A DNA stretch of 14,234 nt from contig CAZSHS010000063.1 of assembly GCA_964606665.1 (NCBI GenBank), positions 1 through 14,234 on the forward strand, given 5' to 3'. The DNA is from Aved-18 sp964606665 (GTDB lineage Bacteria; Cyanobacteriota; Vampirovibrionia; Obscuribacterales; Obscuribacteraceae). Both the position numbers and the translations under genes were made by a program. The number at the start of each line of letters is the position of its first letter. Position 1 is the stretch's first letter. Below the pieces are notes generated by a model. It was not told the DNA's origin. It saw only the letters and a program-made list of their open reading frames with translations, and made no database searches. Shown piece by piece: positions 1 to 7,337 of the stretch.

Positions 1-121
1 ATGCCAGATACGTGCCAGTATCAGGCAGTATTCTAGCATTTATGCCTGATACTAGAATTGCCTTAATGACCGACGCTTTCTTTTGAGGCTAAAATAGCCA
101 GGTTATTTTGCCTGATATTAG
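1..121. repeat. Iterated TGCCTGATA-type repeats and inverted repeats upstream of the integrase
   Basis: TGCCTGATACTAG at 43-55 recurs as TGCCTGATATTAG at 109-121 (12 of 13 identical). Its inverse, AGTATCAGGCA, is at 17-27 and forms a perfect 11-bp inverted repeat with 43-53. A second, interlocked inverted repeat is ATTCTAG (30-36) with CTAGAAT (52-58). Related TGCCAGATAC and TGCCAGTATC words lie at 2-21. GGCT (87-90) pairs with AGCC (96-99). Clusters like this next to a tyrosine recombinase gene are typical of arm-type sites, an attachment site or an autoregulatory operator. Which of these it is cannot be told from one end alone. Confidence 0.6.
66..95 (+). promoter_or_regulatory. Weak candidate promoter of the integrase gene
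   Basis: TAAAAT at 90-95 matches five of six bases of the -10 consensus. ATGACC at 66-71 is a 4/6 match to -35 with an 18-bp spacer. The -10 lies inside the GGCT/AGCC palindrome and between two TGCCTGATA repeats, so binding there would be expected to repress. This is consensus matching only. Confidence 0.25.
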
Positions 122-135
122 GAAGCGATTTTGAA

Positions 136-1062
136 TTGAGCACAACGTTATCAACCGAAGAAAGAACTCGGCTCCTCAAGGACCTATATGGCAGATATGG
201 ACTGTATATATCATCTCTAGAGAAGCAACCTTTGTCACCACACACGGTGCGAGCATACCAGACAAGAATGCAACATTTTCTTGGATTTCTGGGCGAGAAC
301 ATTGGGCAATACAAAGATGCTCTGAGCAGCATCAACACTCGTGACTATGTGGCCCGTGATTACAAGCTCTATCTTAAACAAGAATTGAAGAGCAGCCCTC
401 AAACAGTCAATGCTTACCTAACGGCAATAGACTCCTTCTATATTTTTCTTGGACTTGGAAAAGTCAAAGCTAAAAGAGAAGACCTGCCAGCCTTGGCACC
501 ACAAGCACTTACAGCCAAAGAACAAAAAGATTTTCTGCGTGCAATCGAAGACTGCAAATCAATCAGAGACAAAGCAGTCGCTACTCTCCTTCTATACTCC
601 GGCATGAGGATAGGCGAATGCGCCGCCCTAAACGAGGACGATATTGCACTAAGTGAACGCAAAGGAGTAGTCAAAATCCGCGCCGGCAAAGGCGGCGGCT
701 ACCGAGAGATTCCTCTTAATTCCCAGTGCCGGGAAGCACTACACGCCTGGCTAGCCCACAGACGAAAAATCTATCCAAACAATTACGATCCCGCCTTCTT
801 CATTTCAAATTTGGGACAACGGCTATCGGTAGACGGCATCGATCATGCAATTAGAAAACTGGCTAAATCTGCAAAATTAGACGGTGTATCAGCTCACACT
901 CTACGACACACATGCCTCACGAATTTAGTTCGTGCGGGCAACGACATGGTTATGGTTGCTCAAATCGGTGGTCACAAAAAACTTGAAACAACGATGAGGT
1001 ATAGCCTTCCCACTAAATTTGACCAAGAGACCGCGATGGAAAAGATACAGGTGGAGTACTAA
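136..1062 (+). CDS. Tyrosine recombinase/integrase, XerC/XerD-like (308 aa)
   Basis: Site-specific recombinase that would cut and rejoin DNA at attachment sites through a 3'-phosphotyrosine. An N-terminal SAM-like/core-binding domain spans about residues 15-105 and the catalytic domain about 125-305. The full catalytic set is visible: R158 (SGMRIGE), K185 (GKGGGYREIP), H254 and R257 (HTLRHT), H280 (GGHKK) and Y289 (TMRYS). Length is normal for the family. The start is TTG with AGGAAG (120-125) ten bases upstream; no in-frame ATG occurs until residue 45, inside the core-binding domain, so the TTG is the best choice. It lies directly beside the TGCCTGATA repeat cluster and diverges from nothing, being the first gene of a two-gene plus-strand unit. 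The context of a mob operon and oriT suggests it integrates a mobilizable element. It could instead be a dimer-resolution recombinase of a plasmid; no replication gene is visible to support that. Confidence 0.93.
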   Translation: MSTTLSTEERTRLLKDLYGRYGLYISSLEKQPLSPHTVRAYQTRMQHFLGFLGENIGQYKDALSSINTRDYVARDYKLYLKQELKSSPQTVNAYLTAIDSFYIFLGLGKVKAKREDLPALAPQALTAKEQKDFLRAIEDCKSIRDKAVATLLLYSGMRIGECAALNEDDIALSERKGVVKIRAGKGGGYREIPLNSQCREALHAWLAHRRKIYPNNYDPAFFISNLGQRLSVDGIDHAIRKLAKSAKLDGVSAHTLRHTCLTNLVRAGNDMVMVAQIGGHKKLETTMRYSLPTKFDQETAMEKIQVEY

Positions 1063-1066
1063 AAAG

Positions 1067-1618
1067 ATGACAACATACGTTAAACTCGATGAATTCAAAA
1101 AACGACTCATAAAAATGAGCAAAGAACAATTAGTAGAAGCTATTTCCGAATACGCCATATCGAACTATCTAATCTGGGGACACTTTGATGCTCTGGGGAA
1201 AATAAACGAAACACCTGATCAGTGCTTGGCTTTAGTAAAAGCAAGAATTGATGATGTATTTGGAAATCAGGAACTGGAATCAAAATATGACTTTGATGGC
1301 ATGGCACAGTTTAAGTGCATTCCTGATTTTATTGAGAGTCTGCTTAAATCGCAAAAATATGATGAAACGATCGAAGCAAGCGAACACGCTTTTTCTTACG
1401 ACGAAAATCTCGGGCAAGTTCAAGATCCCGATGATTTTATGGAAGACTGTTATAACAGGATAGTCGATTGTTGGCTGATAGCGCAAATCTCTACAGGAAT
1501 ACCGATCAACCAAATTGAGGCGGGAATTGAGAAAAGACGTTTAACTGACGGTTTTGGATTAGCTTATCTAATGCTGAGCCGACTTTCAAAGCTTGTTCAA
1601 GCCGGCTCAGCAAAATAG
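1067..1618 (+). CDS. Unrecognised alpha-helical protein co-transcribed with the integrase (183 aa)
   Basis: No family is recognised with confidence. The start chosen is ATG at 1067, 4 nt after the integrase stop, with GGTGGAG (1050-1056, inside the integrase gene) as Shine-Dalgarno; a longer frame starting at 1019 would overlap the integrase and is less likely. The protein looks helical throughout, is acidic in the middle, and has no signal peptide or membrane segment. The centre (about residues 75-115) reads like a helix-turn-helix solenoid: acidic DFDGM, then a helix ending FIESLLKSQKYDETIEASE, resembling the TPR/HEAT-like helical regions found next to SWIM-type zinc fingers in other bacteria. 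That comparison is from memory of pattern only. Tight coupling to the integrase suggests a role with the element. It is too large and too acidic for a classic excisionase. Confidence 0.75.
   Translation: MTTYVKLDEFKKRLIKMSKEQLVEAISEYAISNYLIWGHFDALGKINETPDQCLALVKARIDDVFGNQELESKYDFDGMAQFKCIPDFIESLLKSQKYDETIEASEHAFSYDENLGQVQDPDDFMEDCYNRIVDCWLIAQISTGIPINQIEAGIEKRRLTDGFGLAYLMLSRLSKLVQAGSAK
1573..1611. repeat. 9-bp GC-rich inverted repeat between convergent genes
   Basis: GCTGAGCCG (1573-1581) pairs perfectly with CGGCTCAGC (1603-1611) around a 21-nt loop. It sits at the 3' end of the plus-strand gene, just before the convergent minus-strand operon ends at 1637. No T-run follows on either strand, so it is not a standard intrinsic terminator, but it may stop or protect transcripts from either side. 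Confidence 0.4.
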
Positions 1619-1636
1619 ATAAATAAGATTCTAGCC

Positions 1637-2800
1637 CTACTCAATCTTTTTTCGCGACCAAGGTTTTCTGCACTTGGGACAGCCACATCCCAAGCGTGTC
1701 CTTGAGGAAATGTTTGTTTTCCAACTATGACCACATTGCTTACACAAAAACCAATATTTCTCATTTGTTCCTGCAAATACATCTCTCGGTTTAACAGCGC
1801 CATTTTTTTTAGGATGCCACTCTTTTGAAATAGCTGGAAAAAGCGTCGCCAAACAATTTTTCTTCGTGACCGCTCGTCCAGCACAAGCTGGACAACCGTA
1901 TCCACGCAAAGTACGAAGCTCTACAGCGCTCCTCCATGAATATTCGCAACTCTTACATCGCCACCAGCAGAGTCTGTGACTTGCCGCAATTATTTCACTT
2001 GGCTTAACGTATTTGTTTTTCTTCAAATCCCATTCTTTAGCTACATCTGGATAAAGAACAGCCAGCGAATTAGTCAATGCTACAAGCCGATTTGTACAGT
2101 ACGGACAACCAGTCCCCTCCCTATATCGAGCAGCTACACTGGCTTTCCAAGCATGACTCGGACTCTTTGTACATTTCCACCAAACCTTTCTCGCGCTTCC
2201 CAAAGGTATGTCTTGCATTCTCAATTTTCCATTTTTTGTTGGATGAAACTGCTTAGCCAAGCCTTTATCCATAGAAAGATTATTAGTGGAAGAACCTTTA
2301 ACTCCACGGCAAAAGGGACATCGAAGTTTAGCGTCTTTCTTTCTGAATTTAGTTCGCCAGACATGATCTTTAGCTTCATTGCACCGCCACCAAACTTCTT
2401 CTTTTTGAGACAATATAAATGGATTAATACCTTTGTTTTTTGCTTTATCAAACTGACTTAAAGCTTTCGGAAACTCCCTTAAATCGGTCATTTCATCGCA
2501 ATTGCAATTTGGACATCCACTTCCCAACGTTCTTACTTTTAATTGAGTCTGCCACTCAAAGTTACATTCATCGCATCTAAACCATGCCCTCACTTGGGAT
2601 TTAGATGGAAAATCTTCAGGACCATATCCGCAATTTTTTGCATAAAGCCACTCTAAACTGCCTTCTGGACAAGCTTTTGCAAAACTTACACTAGTCTTCA
2701 GAAATTTGATTTTCTCAACATCAACAATGTCCTGAAATCTACCTCTAGGATTTCTTTTTGCCCTGTAGATATTTTTGCTATCTGGCTTTTTCATAGGCAT
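1637..2800 (-). CDS. Five-repeat zinc-ribbon protein (DUF4379-type, 387 aa)
   Basis: The protein is almost entirely five tandem zinc ribbons of the W-x-C-x2-C ... R-x-x-x-G-x-G-C-P-x-C type, which I assign to the probable zinc-ribbon family PF14311/DUF4379 from the motif. Zinc ligands: repeat 1 C76/C79 with C96/C99; repeat 2 C140/H146 with C161/C164; repeat 3 C210/H216 with C232/C235; repeat 4 C282/C285 with C303/C306; repeat 5 C353/C356 with C374/C377. Repeats 2 and 3 use a C-x5-H first half while 1, 4 and 5 use C-x2-C. Each repeat carries a preceding leader (for example LFPAISKEWHPKKNG). The protein is basic, which suits nucleic-acid binding. It is the last gene of the mob operon, 14 nt after the J-domain gene. 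The start is ATG at 2800; ATG at 2794 is equally possible and has better spacing from the AGAGAG Shine-Dalgarno. Function unknown. Confidence 0.88.
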   Translation of the reverse strand: MPMKKPDSKNIYRAKRNPRGRFQDIVDVEKIKFLKTSVSFAKACPEGSLEWLYAKNCGYGPEDFPSKSQVRAWFRCDECNFEWQTQLKVRTLGSGCPNCNCDEMTDLREFPKALSQFDKAKNKGINPFILSQKEEVWWRCNEAKDHVWRTKFRKKDAKLRCPFCRGVKGSSTNNLSMDKGLAKQFHPTKNGKLRMQDIPLGSARKVWWKCTKSPSHAWKASVAARYREGTGCPYCTNRLVALTNSLAVLYPDVAKEWDLKKNKYVKPSEIIAASHRLCWWRCKSCEYSWRSAVELRTLRGYGCPACAGRAVTKKNCLATLFPAISKEWHPKKNGAVKPRDVFAGTNEKYWFLCKQCGHSWKTNISSRTRLGCGCPKCRKPWSRKKIE

Positions 2801-2814
2801 TACTCTCTACCGAG

Positions 2815-3639
2815 TCATTGATTCATCTGCATCTTAAGACTGTAAACATCCTGCTGCAACTCTCTCATCTCAGCTTCTTTATTGCCAAGCTCCCTATATA
2901 ACATTCCTGCCGATGCTGGCTGAGCAACTTTAATTTGCGCATTTAGTGTATCGATACTTTGTTTGAGCAGTTGCATTTTACTTTCTTTCGCAACGATACT
3001 GCGCCTCATATCATCAGTGTTCTGATTGCCTGAAACTTCCATAGTCTGCGGGACAGATTTTGTAATTGGAACAGTAATACTTTGATATGGCGCACGCCAA
3101 TCTGGCGGACTGGATGTCGTTGGAACCGAAATATTAGTTGGGTTGTTCAAAGGTATGGTGTTTGCGCTTTGCGATTTAGGCGCAGGCAATACAGACTTTA
3201 TCTTGCTTCCAATAAATCCATAAGCAAGAATAATTACAAACACTACTGCACAACAAATTGATGCATGCCATCGGCGCTTCTGCGACCTAGCTTCAAGCAC
3301 AGGATCGATTGGACTAGAGACTTCAGGCGAACTATCAGATGAGCTTTCCTCATAAATAAATGAATCCTTCTCTTTTTCTTTTTGCTCTTGAGCTGGCTGA
3401 CAAAGACAACTTGAATCCTCCTGGTGCTCTGATTCAAAATGTATTTTAAAAACATCGTTGTAGAAGTGATTGTATTCTTTCAGCTCCTGCTCTACCTCTT
3501 CCTTACCTTGTCCACCCTGTTTATCTGGGTGCCAGGCTTTTACAAGAAGCTTGTACCTTTTCTTGATAGTCTTCCAATCAGTACCTGCAGGCAGTCTAAA
3601 TGCCGAATACGCTTCTTGAAGTTCTTCACGTGTTGGCAT
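2815..3639 (-). CDS. Membrane-anchored J-domain (DnaJ-like) protein (274 aa)
   Basis: A J-domain at residues 1-68 has an intact HPD motif (H37-P38-D39) in KAWHPDKQGG, so it should stimulate the ATPase of DnaK/Hsp70. A low-complexity, Ser/Glu-rich linker follows (about 70-115), then KRR just before one hydrophobic segment (about 126-145). Positive-inside logic puts the J-domain in the cytoplasm. Beyond the membrane is a Pro/Ser/Thr-rich stretch (about 150-200) and a C-terminal coiled coil (about 217-274, heptad-like LKQSIDTLNAQIK and MRELQQDVYSLKMQM). The DnaJ glycine/phenylalanine and zinc domains are absent, so this is a type III (specialised) J-protein. Its ATG overlaps the previous stop as TAATG, indicating translational coupling. 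It may recruit Hsp70 to the coupling complex to unfold or remodel the relaxase; that is inference. Confidence 0.88.
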   Translation of the reverse strand: MPTREELQEAYSAFRLPAGTDWKTIKKRYKLLVKAWHPDKQGGQGKEEVEQELKEYNHFYNDVFKIHFESEHQEDSSCLCQPAQEQKEKEKDSFIYEESSSDSSPEVSSPIDPVLEARSQKRRWHASICCAVVFVIILAYGFIGSKIKSVLPAPKSQSANTIPLNNPTNISVPTTSSPPDWRAPYQSITVPITKSVPQTMEVSGNQNTDDMRRSIVAKESKMQLLKQSIDTLNAQIKVAQPASAGMLYRELGNKEAEMRELQQDVYSLKMQMNQ

Positions 3640-4316
3640 TAGCTACCCCACACAGCCTTGTGAACATCAAACAAAAGCAGGAACAACGAGAAAACAGTAA
3701 GTCCGATTAACCACCAGGGCGGCGCTGGAGTTTTCTCAGACAATGAGGGTTCTACTACTTTTCCAGGTCCCAGGGCAACTGAAATCTCTTGTGTTAGTCC
3801 ATTAATAATCTCATCACAAGCCATTTTATTGAATCCTTCAATTCGTGATTCAAAATCCATACTCACTATTGTTTCAGTGGAAGCTGCAGGTTTCAAATCA
3901 ACTTCAAGCTTCAAATATCGCTGAACTCTGGTATTTCGAGAATGTGGATGACCGCGCGAATCCGTTTCCATCCTGGCTTCTTCATCAGAAAATCTAAGTT
4001 CCGAGACTATTCTGCCCGTGGAAGTATCAGCTAGTACAACGTTCCATTTGTCGCCATATTTATAGCTGAGAACGGATAAAAGCTCTCGCACCTTGGAAAA
4101 AGCCAGTTGCATATTTACAGGAAATTGCATTGGTGGAGGATGCAATAAATTTTGAGACTGGACATTTGCTTTATGAAAAAACGGCCAGGCTCCCCAGATA
4201 AAGCCCATTGTTGCAGGCAGCCAGCTAGCACCCGCATTTGACGGAATAGTATGGTAAACCAAAGTCCCAACCAAACAAAACGCTAGAAAACCAGTAATTA
4301 CCCCAACAAAAATCAC
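3639..4316 (-). CDS. Membrane protein with a domain resembling the coupling ATPase N-terminus (225 aa)
   Basis: Hydrophobic segments lie at about residues 2-21, 31-47 (weaker) and 200-217, with a soluble core at about 66-182. That core resembles residues 8-110 of the coupling ATPase encoded just upstream. Both run from a hydrophobic strand and helix into W-x-(I/V)-x-(x)-x-D-x-S, then a basic R-containing loop, two strands ending in an S/T-rich turn, and a helix with C-x(3,6)-I-(I/V)-(N/D)-G-L. The GTG start overlaps the ATPase stop as TAGTG and is preceded by GGAGG at 7-nt spacing, so the start is well supported. I infer that it supplies the membrane anchor missing from the ATPase. By position it could also be any small membrane partner of a relaxosome. 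No named family is recognised. Confidence 0.82.
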   Translation of the reverse strand: MIFVGVITGFLAFCLVGTLVYHTIPSNAGASWLPATMGFIWGAWPFFHKANVQSQNLLHPPPMQFPVNMQLAFSKVRELLSVLSYKYGDKWNVVLADTSTGRIVSELRFSDEEARMETDSRGHPHSRNTRVQRYLKLEVDLKPAASTETIVSMDFESRIEGFNKMACDEIINGLTQEISVALGPGKVVEPSLSEKTPAPPWWLIGLTVFSLFLLLFDVHKAVWGS

Positions 4317-6250
4317 TAGATGTCCTCCGGCATGTCAAATCTTGAGGGAGTGACTATCTCTGGCTCTCGCTCCTCTTTTTCAGGCTTTGGCTCTTCTTGT
4401 GGCTTTTGCTTAGGCTCCAAAGGCTTGCGTTCGTCGAACCGATTGCGATCGTATTTTGGTTTTGAAGTATTTTTATTTTTTGATTTGGATTGATTTTGTT
4501 CTTCCCACTCAGGCTTCGATGCAGCTTCCTGGCACCGCACTTTTAACTTCTCATCTACTTCGATTTTTCTAAACTGCGGCGGGTCATATGATGTTGCATG
4601 CTCATAGTTTTGCCAGGTGAAAGTCTTGAGCAAAATAGGATTAGTCGAGGGAGTAAACACTATTGCATGCCCTTTCTTTAAGGCCATCACCTCATCTGGA
4701 CTCATGAGCTTGCGTCCAAATTCGCGCTCACTAATACTTCCCGAGCTCATAACTTTGCGCTCGCTAATTGTTTTCATTCCAAGGGCGTCGCTAACCTTTT
4801 TAGCTGTCATATTATCGCGGGGACGAAAGACAAATCTTGTCCCTGGCTGATTAAATAGGAGTGTGGCATCATCGTCGCCATAGACTTTTTTAAGCTGAAC
4901 ATAGTCTTGAAAGCCAAGCATCGCAGGAATATTTCTATGGCGAATAATTGTCATCTTCTCTGCAATGCCAGGGATGTAGCCATAATTAGTGAACTCATCC
5001 AAAAATAGGTTCAGGGGATATTTGAATTTCTTCTGGAGAGCTAGATCTAAAATGAAATTGAAAATCAACGCTGATAGTGGCTTAAGTTCTGTCTTTTGAG
5101 CAGGTACAGCAAAGTAGAACGTGAATAATTCGTTTGGTAGCTCATGAATATTTAAGTCTGTCTTTTCTGTTAGAGCTACAACTTTTGGCGATACCCAGAG
5201 ATTCATTCGCTGCATCAACCCCGAGATAACTCCGAATCTAAACCCTTCAGAACTGTTCTTATGAAATCCCCAGAATTCTTTTTGAGCAAGTTCATAGGTG
5301 CTATTCATTAAAATCATGCCGAGCTTGTCGGGACCTTCTCGCAGCCAAGCTCTGATGTCGCCTAGTGTTCCGCCCTCCCCCATGGCATGAAGAATAAGGG
5401 ACTTAAGTAATTGACGCTCAGAATCTTCCCAGATTTTATCGCCACTGGAATTTTTGCCGGACGTATTTTGAATAATCAGATTCGCTATGTGACTTGCTTC
5501 ATCGTAAGTTTTCAAATGCTCAATTGGGTTTATTCGAGTCGATGTCAGATCATCTGGATTGAAATAGTAAATTTTGTGCCCGGCTGTTTTTCTGAATCCA
5601 GATGTCTTTTTAAATAAATCTGGCTCCTCAGATCCTGCCGTTGCTTCTGTGACAATTGCACTGACTCCAGTTCGCTCAATCAAGTTTGGAATATAGACAG
5701 TCGAGCTTTTGCCAGATCCAGTAGGTCCACACACTGTGCTGTGCATAGCTGTTTCTGGTCCCGGGACGCTAATAACTTCACCATCATCTTCAGCTGGACC
5801 AATAATCAGTCGTGTATGGTCGCCACGAGAAACGACATAACCAGCTTCTTCCAAATCATCAAAAGACGCCCACTTAGCAGATCCATATGAGTCAGATTCA
5901 TTATTTGAAGAAGCTAAATGCACCGCATCTTCACGCAGTCCATCGACAATTGCCTGGCATCGTTCTTTGCAGTGAGGCTCTGTCCAAGCCATGTTTCTCT
6001 CTGCGACTTCTACTGAAAATTCGGTGCCGGCACCCGACTTTTCCCATCGAATAGACAGATCAAATTCAAATCTCCAAGAGTCTCTTCCAACTACATCGGT
6101 CTTATTGTCTGAGGCAGTAAGTCTTTTTAGGCTTTGATCAACGAACTTAATTCTCCAACCAAGAGCATTGGCAGTTGCAGCAGAAAGCTCAGCCGCCCGC
6201 TCAAGCGGCACTGTTACAGTTGCAGAAACGCTAGCTTTTACCGGACTCAC
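4316..6250 (-). CDS. Type IV coupling ATPase, VirD4/TraG/TraD family, without N-terminal membrane segments (644 aa)
   Basis: Hexameric AAA+-like ATPase that links relaxase-bound DNA to a type IV secretion channel. Walker A is GPTGSGKSS at residues 175-183, and Walker B is LNLFLDEF at 413-420, followed by NYG and by GFQDY at 447, both typical of the family. The strand after Walker A, normally D-x-K-G-E in VirD4/TraG, reads TEATAGSEEPDLF here, which is divergent. Residues 8-110 form a soluble alpha/beta domain where family members usually carry two transmembrane helices. The C-terminus (about 575-644) is a charged Lys/Glu/Pro tail, often a docking region. The start is GTG with GGAGG nine bases upstream; it overlaps the relaxase stop by 4 nt (GTGA). 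Family identity is secure. The missing membrane anchor is discussed in the findings. Confidence 0.93.
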   Translation of the reverse strand: MSPVKASVSATVTVPLERAAELSAATANALGWRIKFVDQSLKRLTASDNKTDVVGRDSWRFEFDLSIRWEKSGAGTEFSVEVAERNMAWTEPHCKERCQAIVDGLREDAVHLASSNNESDSYGSAKWASFDDLEEAGYVVSRGDHTRLIIGPAEDDGEVISVPGPETAMHSTVCGPTGSGKSSTVYIPNLIERTGVSAIVTEATAGSEEPDLFKKTSGFRKTAGHKIYYFNPDDLTSTRINPIEHLKTYDEASHIANLIIQNTSGKNSSGDKIWEDSERQLLKSLILHAMGEGGTLGDIRAWLREGPDKLGMILMNSTYELAQKEFWGFHKNSSEGFRFGVISGLMQRMNLWVSPKVVALTEKTDLNIHELPNELFTFYFAVPAQKTELKPLSALIFNFILDLALQKKFKYPLNLFLDEFTNYGYIPGIAEKMTIIRHRNIPAMLGFQDYVQLKKVYGDDDATLLFNQPGTRFVFRPRDNMTAKKVSDALGMKTISERKVMSSGSISEREFGRKLMSPDEVMALKKGHAIVFTPSTNPILLKTFTWQNYEHATSYDPPQFRKIEVDEKLKVRCQEAASKPEWEEQNQSKSKNKNTSKPKYDRNRFDERKPLEPKQKPQEEPKPEKEEREPEIVTPSRFDMPEDI

Positions 6251-7332
6251 TTGTTTGCGCCTCCACGATCCAGCGTATCATCACCCCGGTCTTTCTCAGG
6301 AGGTTTTGGCTGCTCTAAAGGAGCGGGCTTTTGTGATTCTTCAACCTGCCTATTAGTTTCAGCAATTTGCCATGTTTCAAAACCGGCTCGCTCTTGTCCC
6401 CGCTCAGTTTTATCGAAGCCAAACAATCGGGATAAATCGGTTTTTTTGCCATATGCCAATTCCCGCTCCATTCGTTTTGCAGCTTCCATATCTTGGCGAG
6501 CAACCTCTGCAAGCTCTGGATTTTGATTTTTGATAGCCTCATAGGCTAACTGAGCTTTCATGGTTAATGCGTGGCTGTGGAAGTCAGACAGACGCCCCTG
6601 AGACTCTCTTAGATGTTGCTTACTCCCCTTACCAAAATCCGTCTCTGCTTTTCGCTCATCCAAGCCGAATGCTTTTTTGAGATCTTTATCCAGCTTGTCA
6701 AACTCACGCCGATCCCTGAAAGCCTCTTCATCGCGATTTTTATCTTTCTCTTTTAACGAGGTGCCACCGAAAAACAAGCTTTTGAAACGGTCATCGCCAC
6801 CCCGGTCATAATCTTTTGACCGAAGCAAGGTGTTCATTTCTCTATCCAGAAACCGGTCCAGCTTATGCTCCCGGTCGAGATATTCATCTCCAGCCTTGCG
6901 CAAAAATTGATGGTCATCACGACGAATGCGTACCTGGTGACCATTTTTGTCCTTGCCCATCAATATGACATGCGCGTGCTTATGCTCTGTGTTCTCGTGA
7001 ACAACCGCGCGCCACTCTAGATCAAGTCTTTTCTCCTGACCTAATTTGTCCATGACTTCGCGCGTGTAGTCTTTCATGTCAACGCTCTGAACGCCTGGAG
7101 AGAGAATGAGTTTGTGCATCACAAAATTGCGATCATCCGACTGTGAATACACCAGATCCTTCACTTCTCGGGCATCTAATCCATCACGCCGAGAATCAAA
7201 AAACTCTCGCCCACCCCTGACCTTTTCTTCTCTAGTTTCCGAACGATAAGCAACATAATTGACGTGAGCGCGAGCTTTGCCTGGAGCATTCCGGCCACGC
7301 AAATACTTGTGTTTAGCAACCGACTTAATCAT
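6247..7332 (-). CDS. HUH-type relaxase, MobA/VirD2/TraI(RP4)-like (361 aa)
   Basis: Nicks one strand at the oriT and remains attached to the 5' end through tyrosine. The metal-binding motif III is H112-x6-H119-x-H121 in VHENTEHKHAHVI, with the usual preceding strand (WRAVVHE) and following VILMGKD. An upstream HKLILSPG segment (about 73-80) is the typical first core strand. The catalytic tyrosine is probably Y26 or Y29 in NYVAYRS; which one cannot be decided here. The N-terminal half (1-200) is the relaxase domain. The rest is charged and helical, ending in a Pro/Lys-rich tail that may be the secretion signal. ATG start; AGGAAA about 11 nt upstream lies inside the end of the RHH gene 5 nt away. 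The nearby TATCCTG|CC sequence fits the MOBP/VirD2 nic-site type, supporting this family placement. Confidence 0.92.
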   Translation of the reverse strand: MIKSVAKHKYLRGRNAPGKARAHVNYVAYRSETREEKVRGGREFFDSRRDGLDAREVKDLVYSQSDDRNFVMHKLILSPGVQSVDMKDYTREVMDKLGQEKRLDLEWRAVVHENTEHKHAHVILMGKDKNGHQVRIRRDDHQFLRKAGDEYLDREHKLDRFLDREMNTLLRSKDYDRGGDDRFKSLFFGGTSLKEKDKNRDEEAFRDRREFDKLDKDLKKAFGLDERKAETDFGKGSKQHLRESQGRLSDFHSHALTMKAQLAYEAIKNQNPELAEVARQDMEAAKRMERELAYGKKTDLSRLFGFDKTERGQERAGFETWQIAETNRQVEESQKPAPLEQPKPPEKDRGDDTLDRGGANK

Positions 7333-7337
7333 TTAAA

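Noticed and set aside
1019..1066. Longer start for the gene after the integrase
   Set aside because: It would overlap the integrase by 44 nt and add a Lys/Arg/Trp-rich leader with no clear ribosome site, whereas ATG at 1067 has one and fits the operon spacing.
1976..2461. 161-codon open frame on the plus strand
   Set aside because: It is antisense to the zinc-ribbon gene, whose conserved Cys/Trp/His pattern shows which strand is coding; the Phe/Ser/Thr-rich product is the expected shadow.
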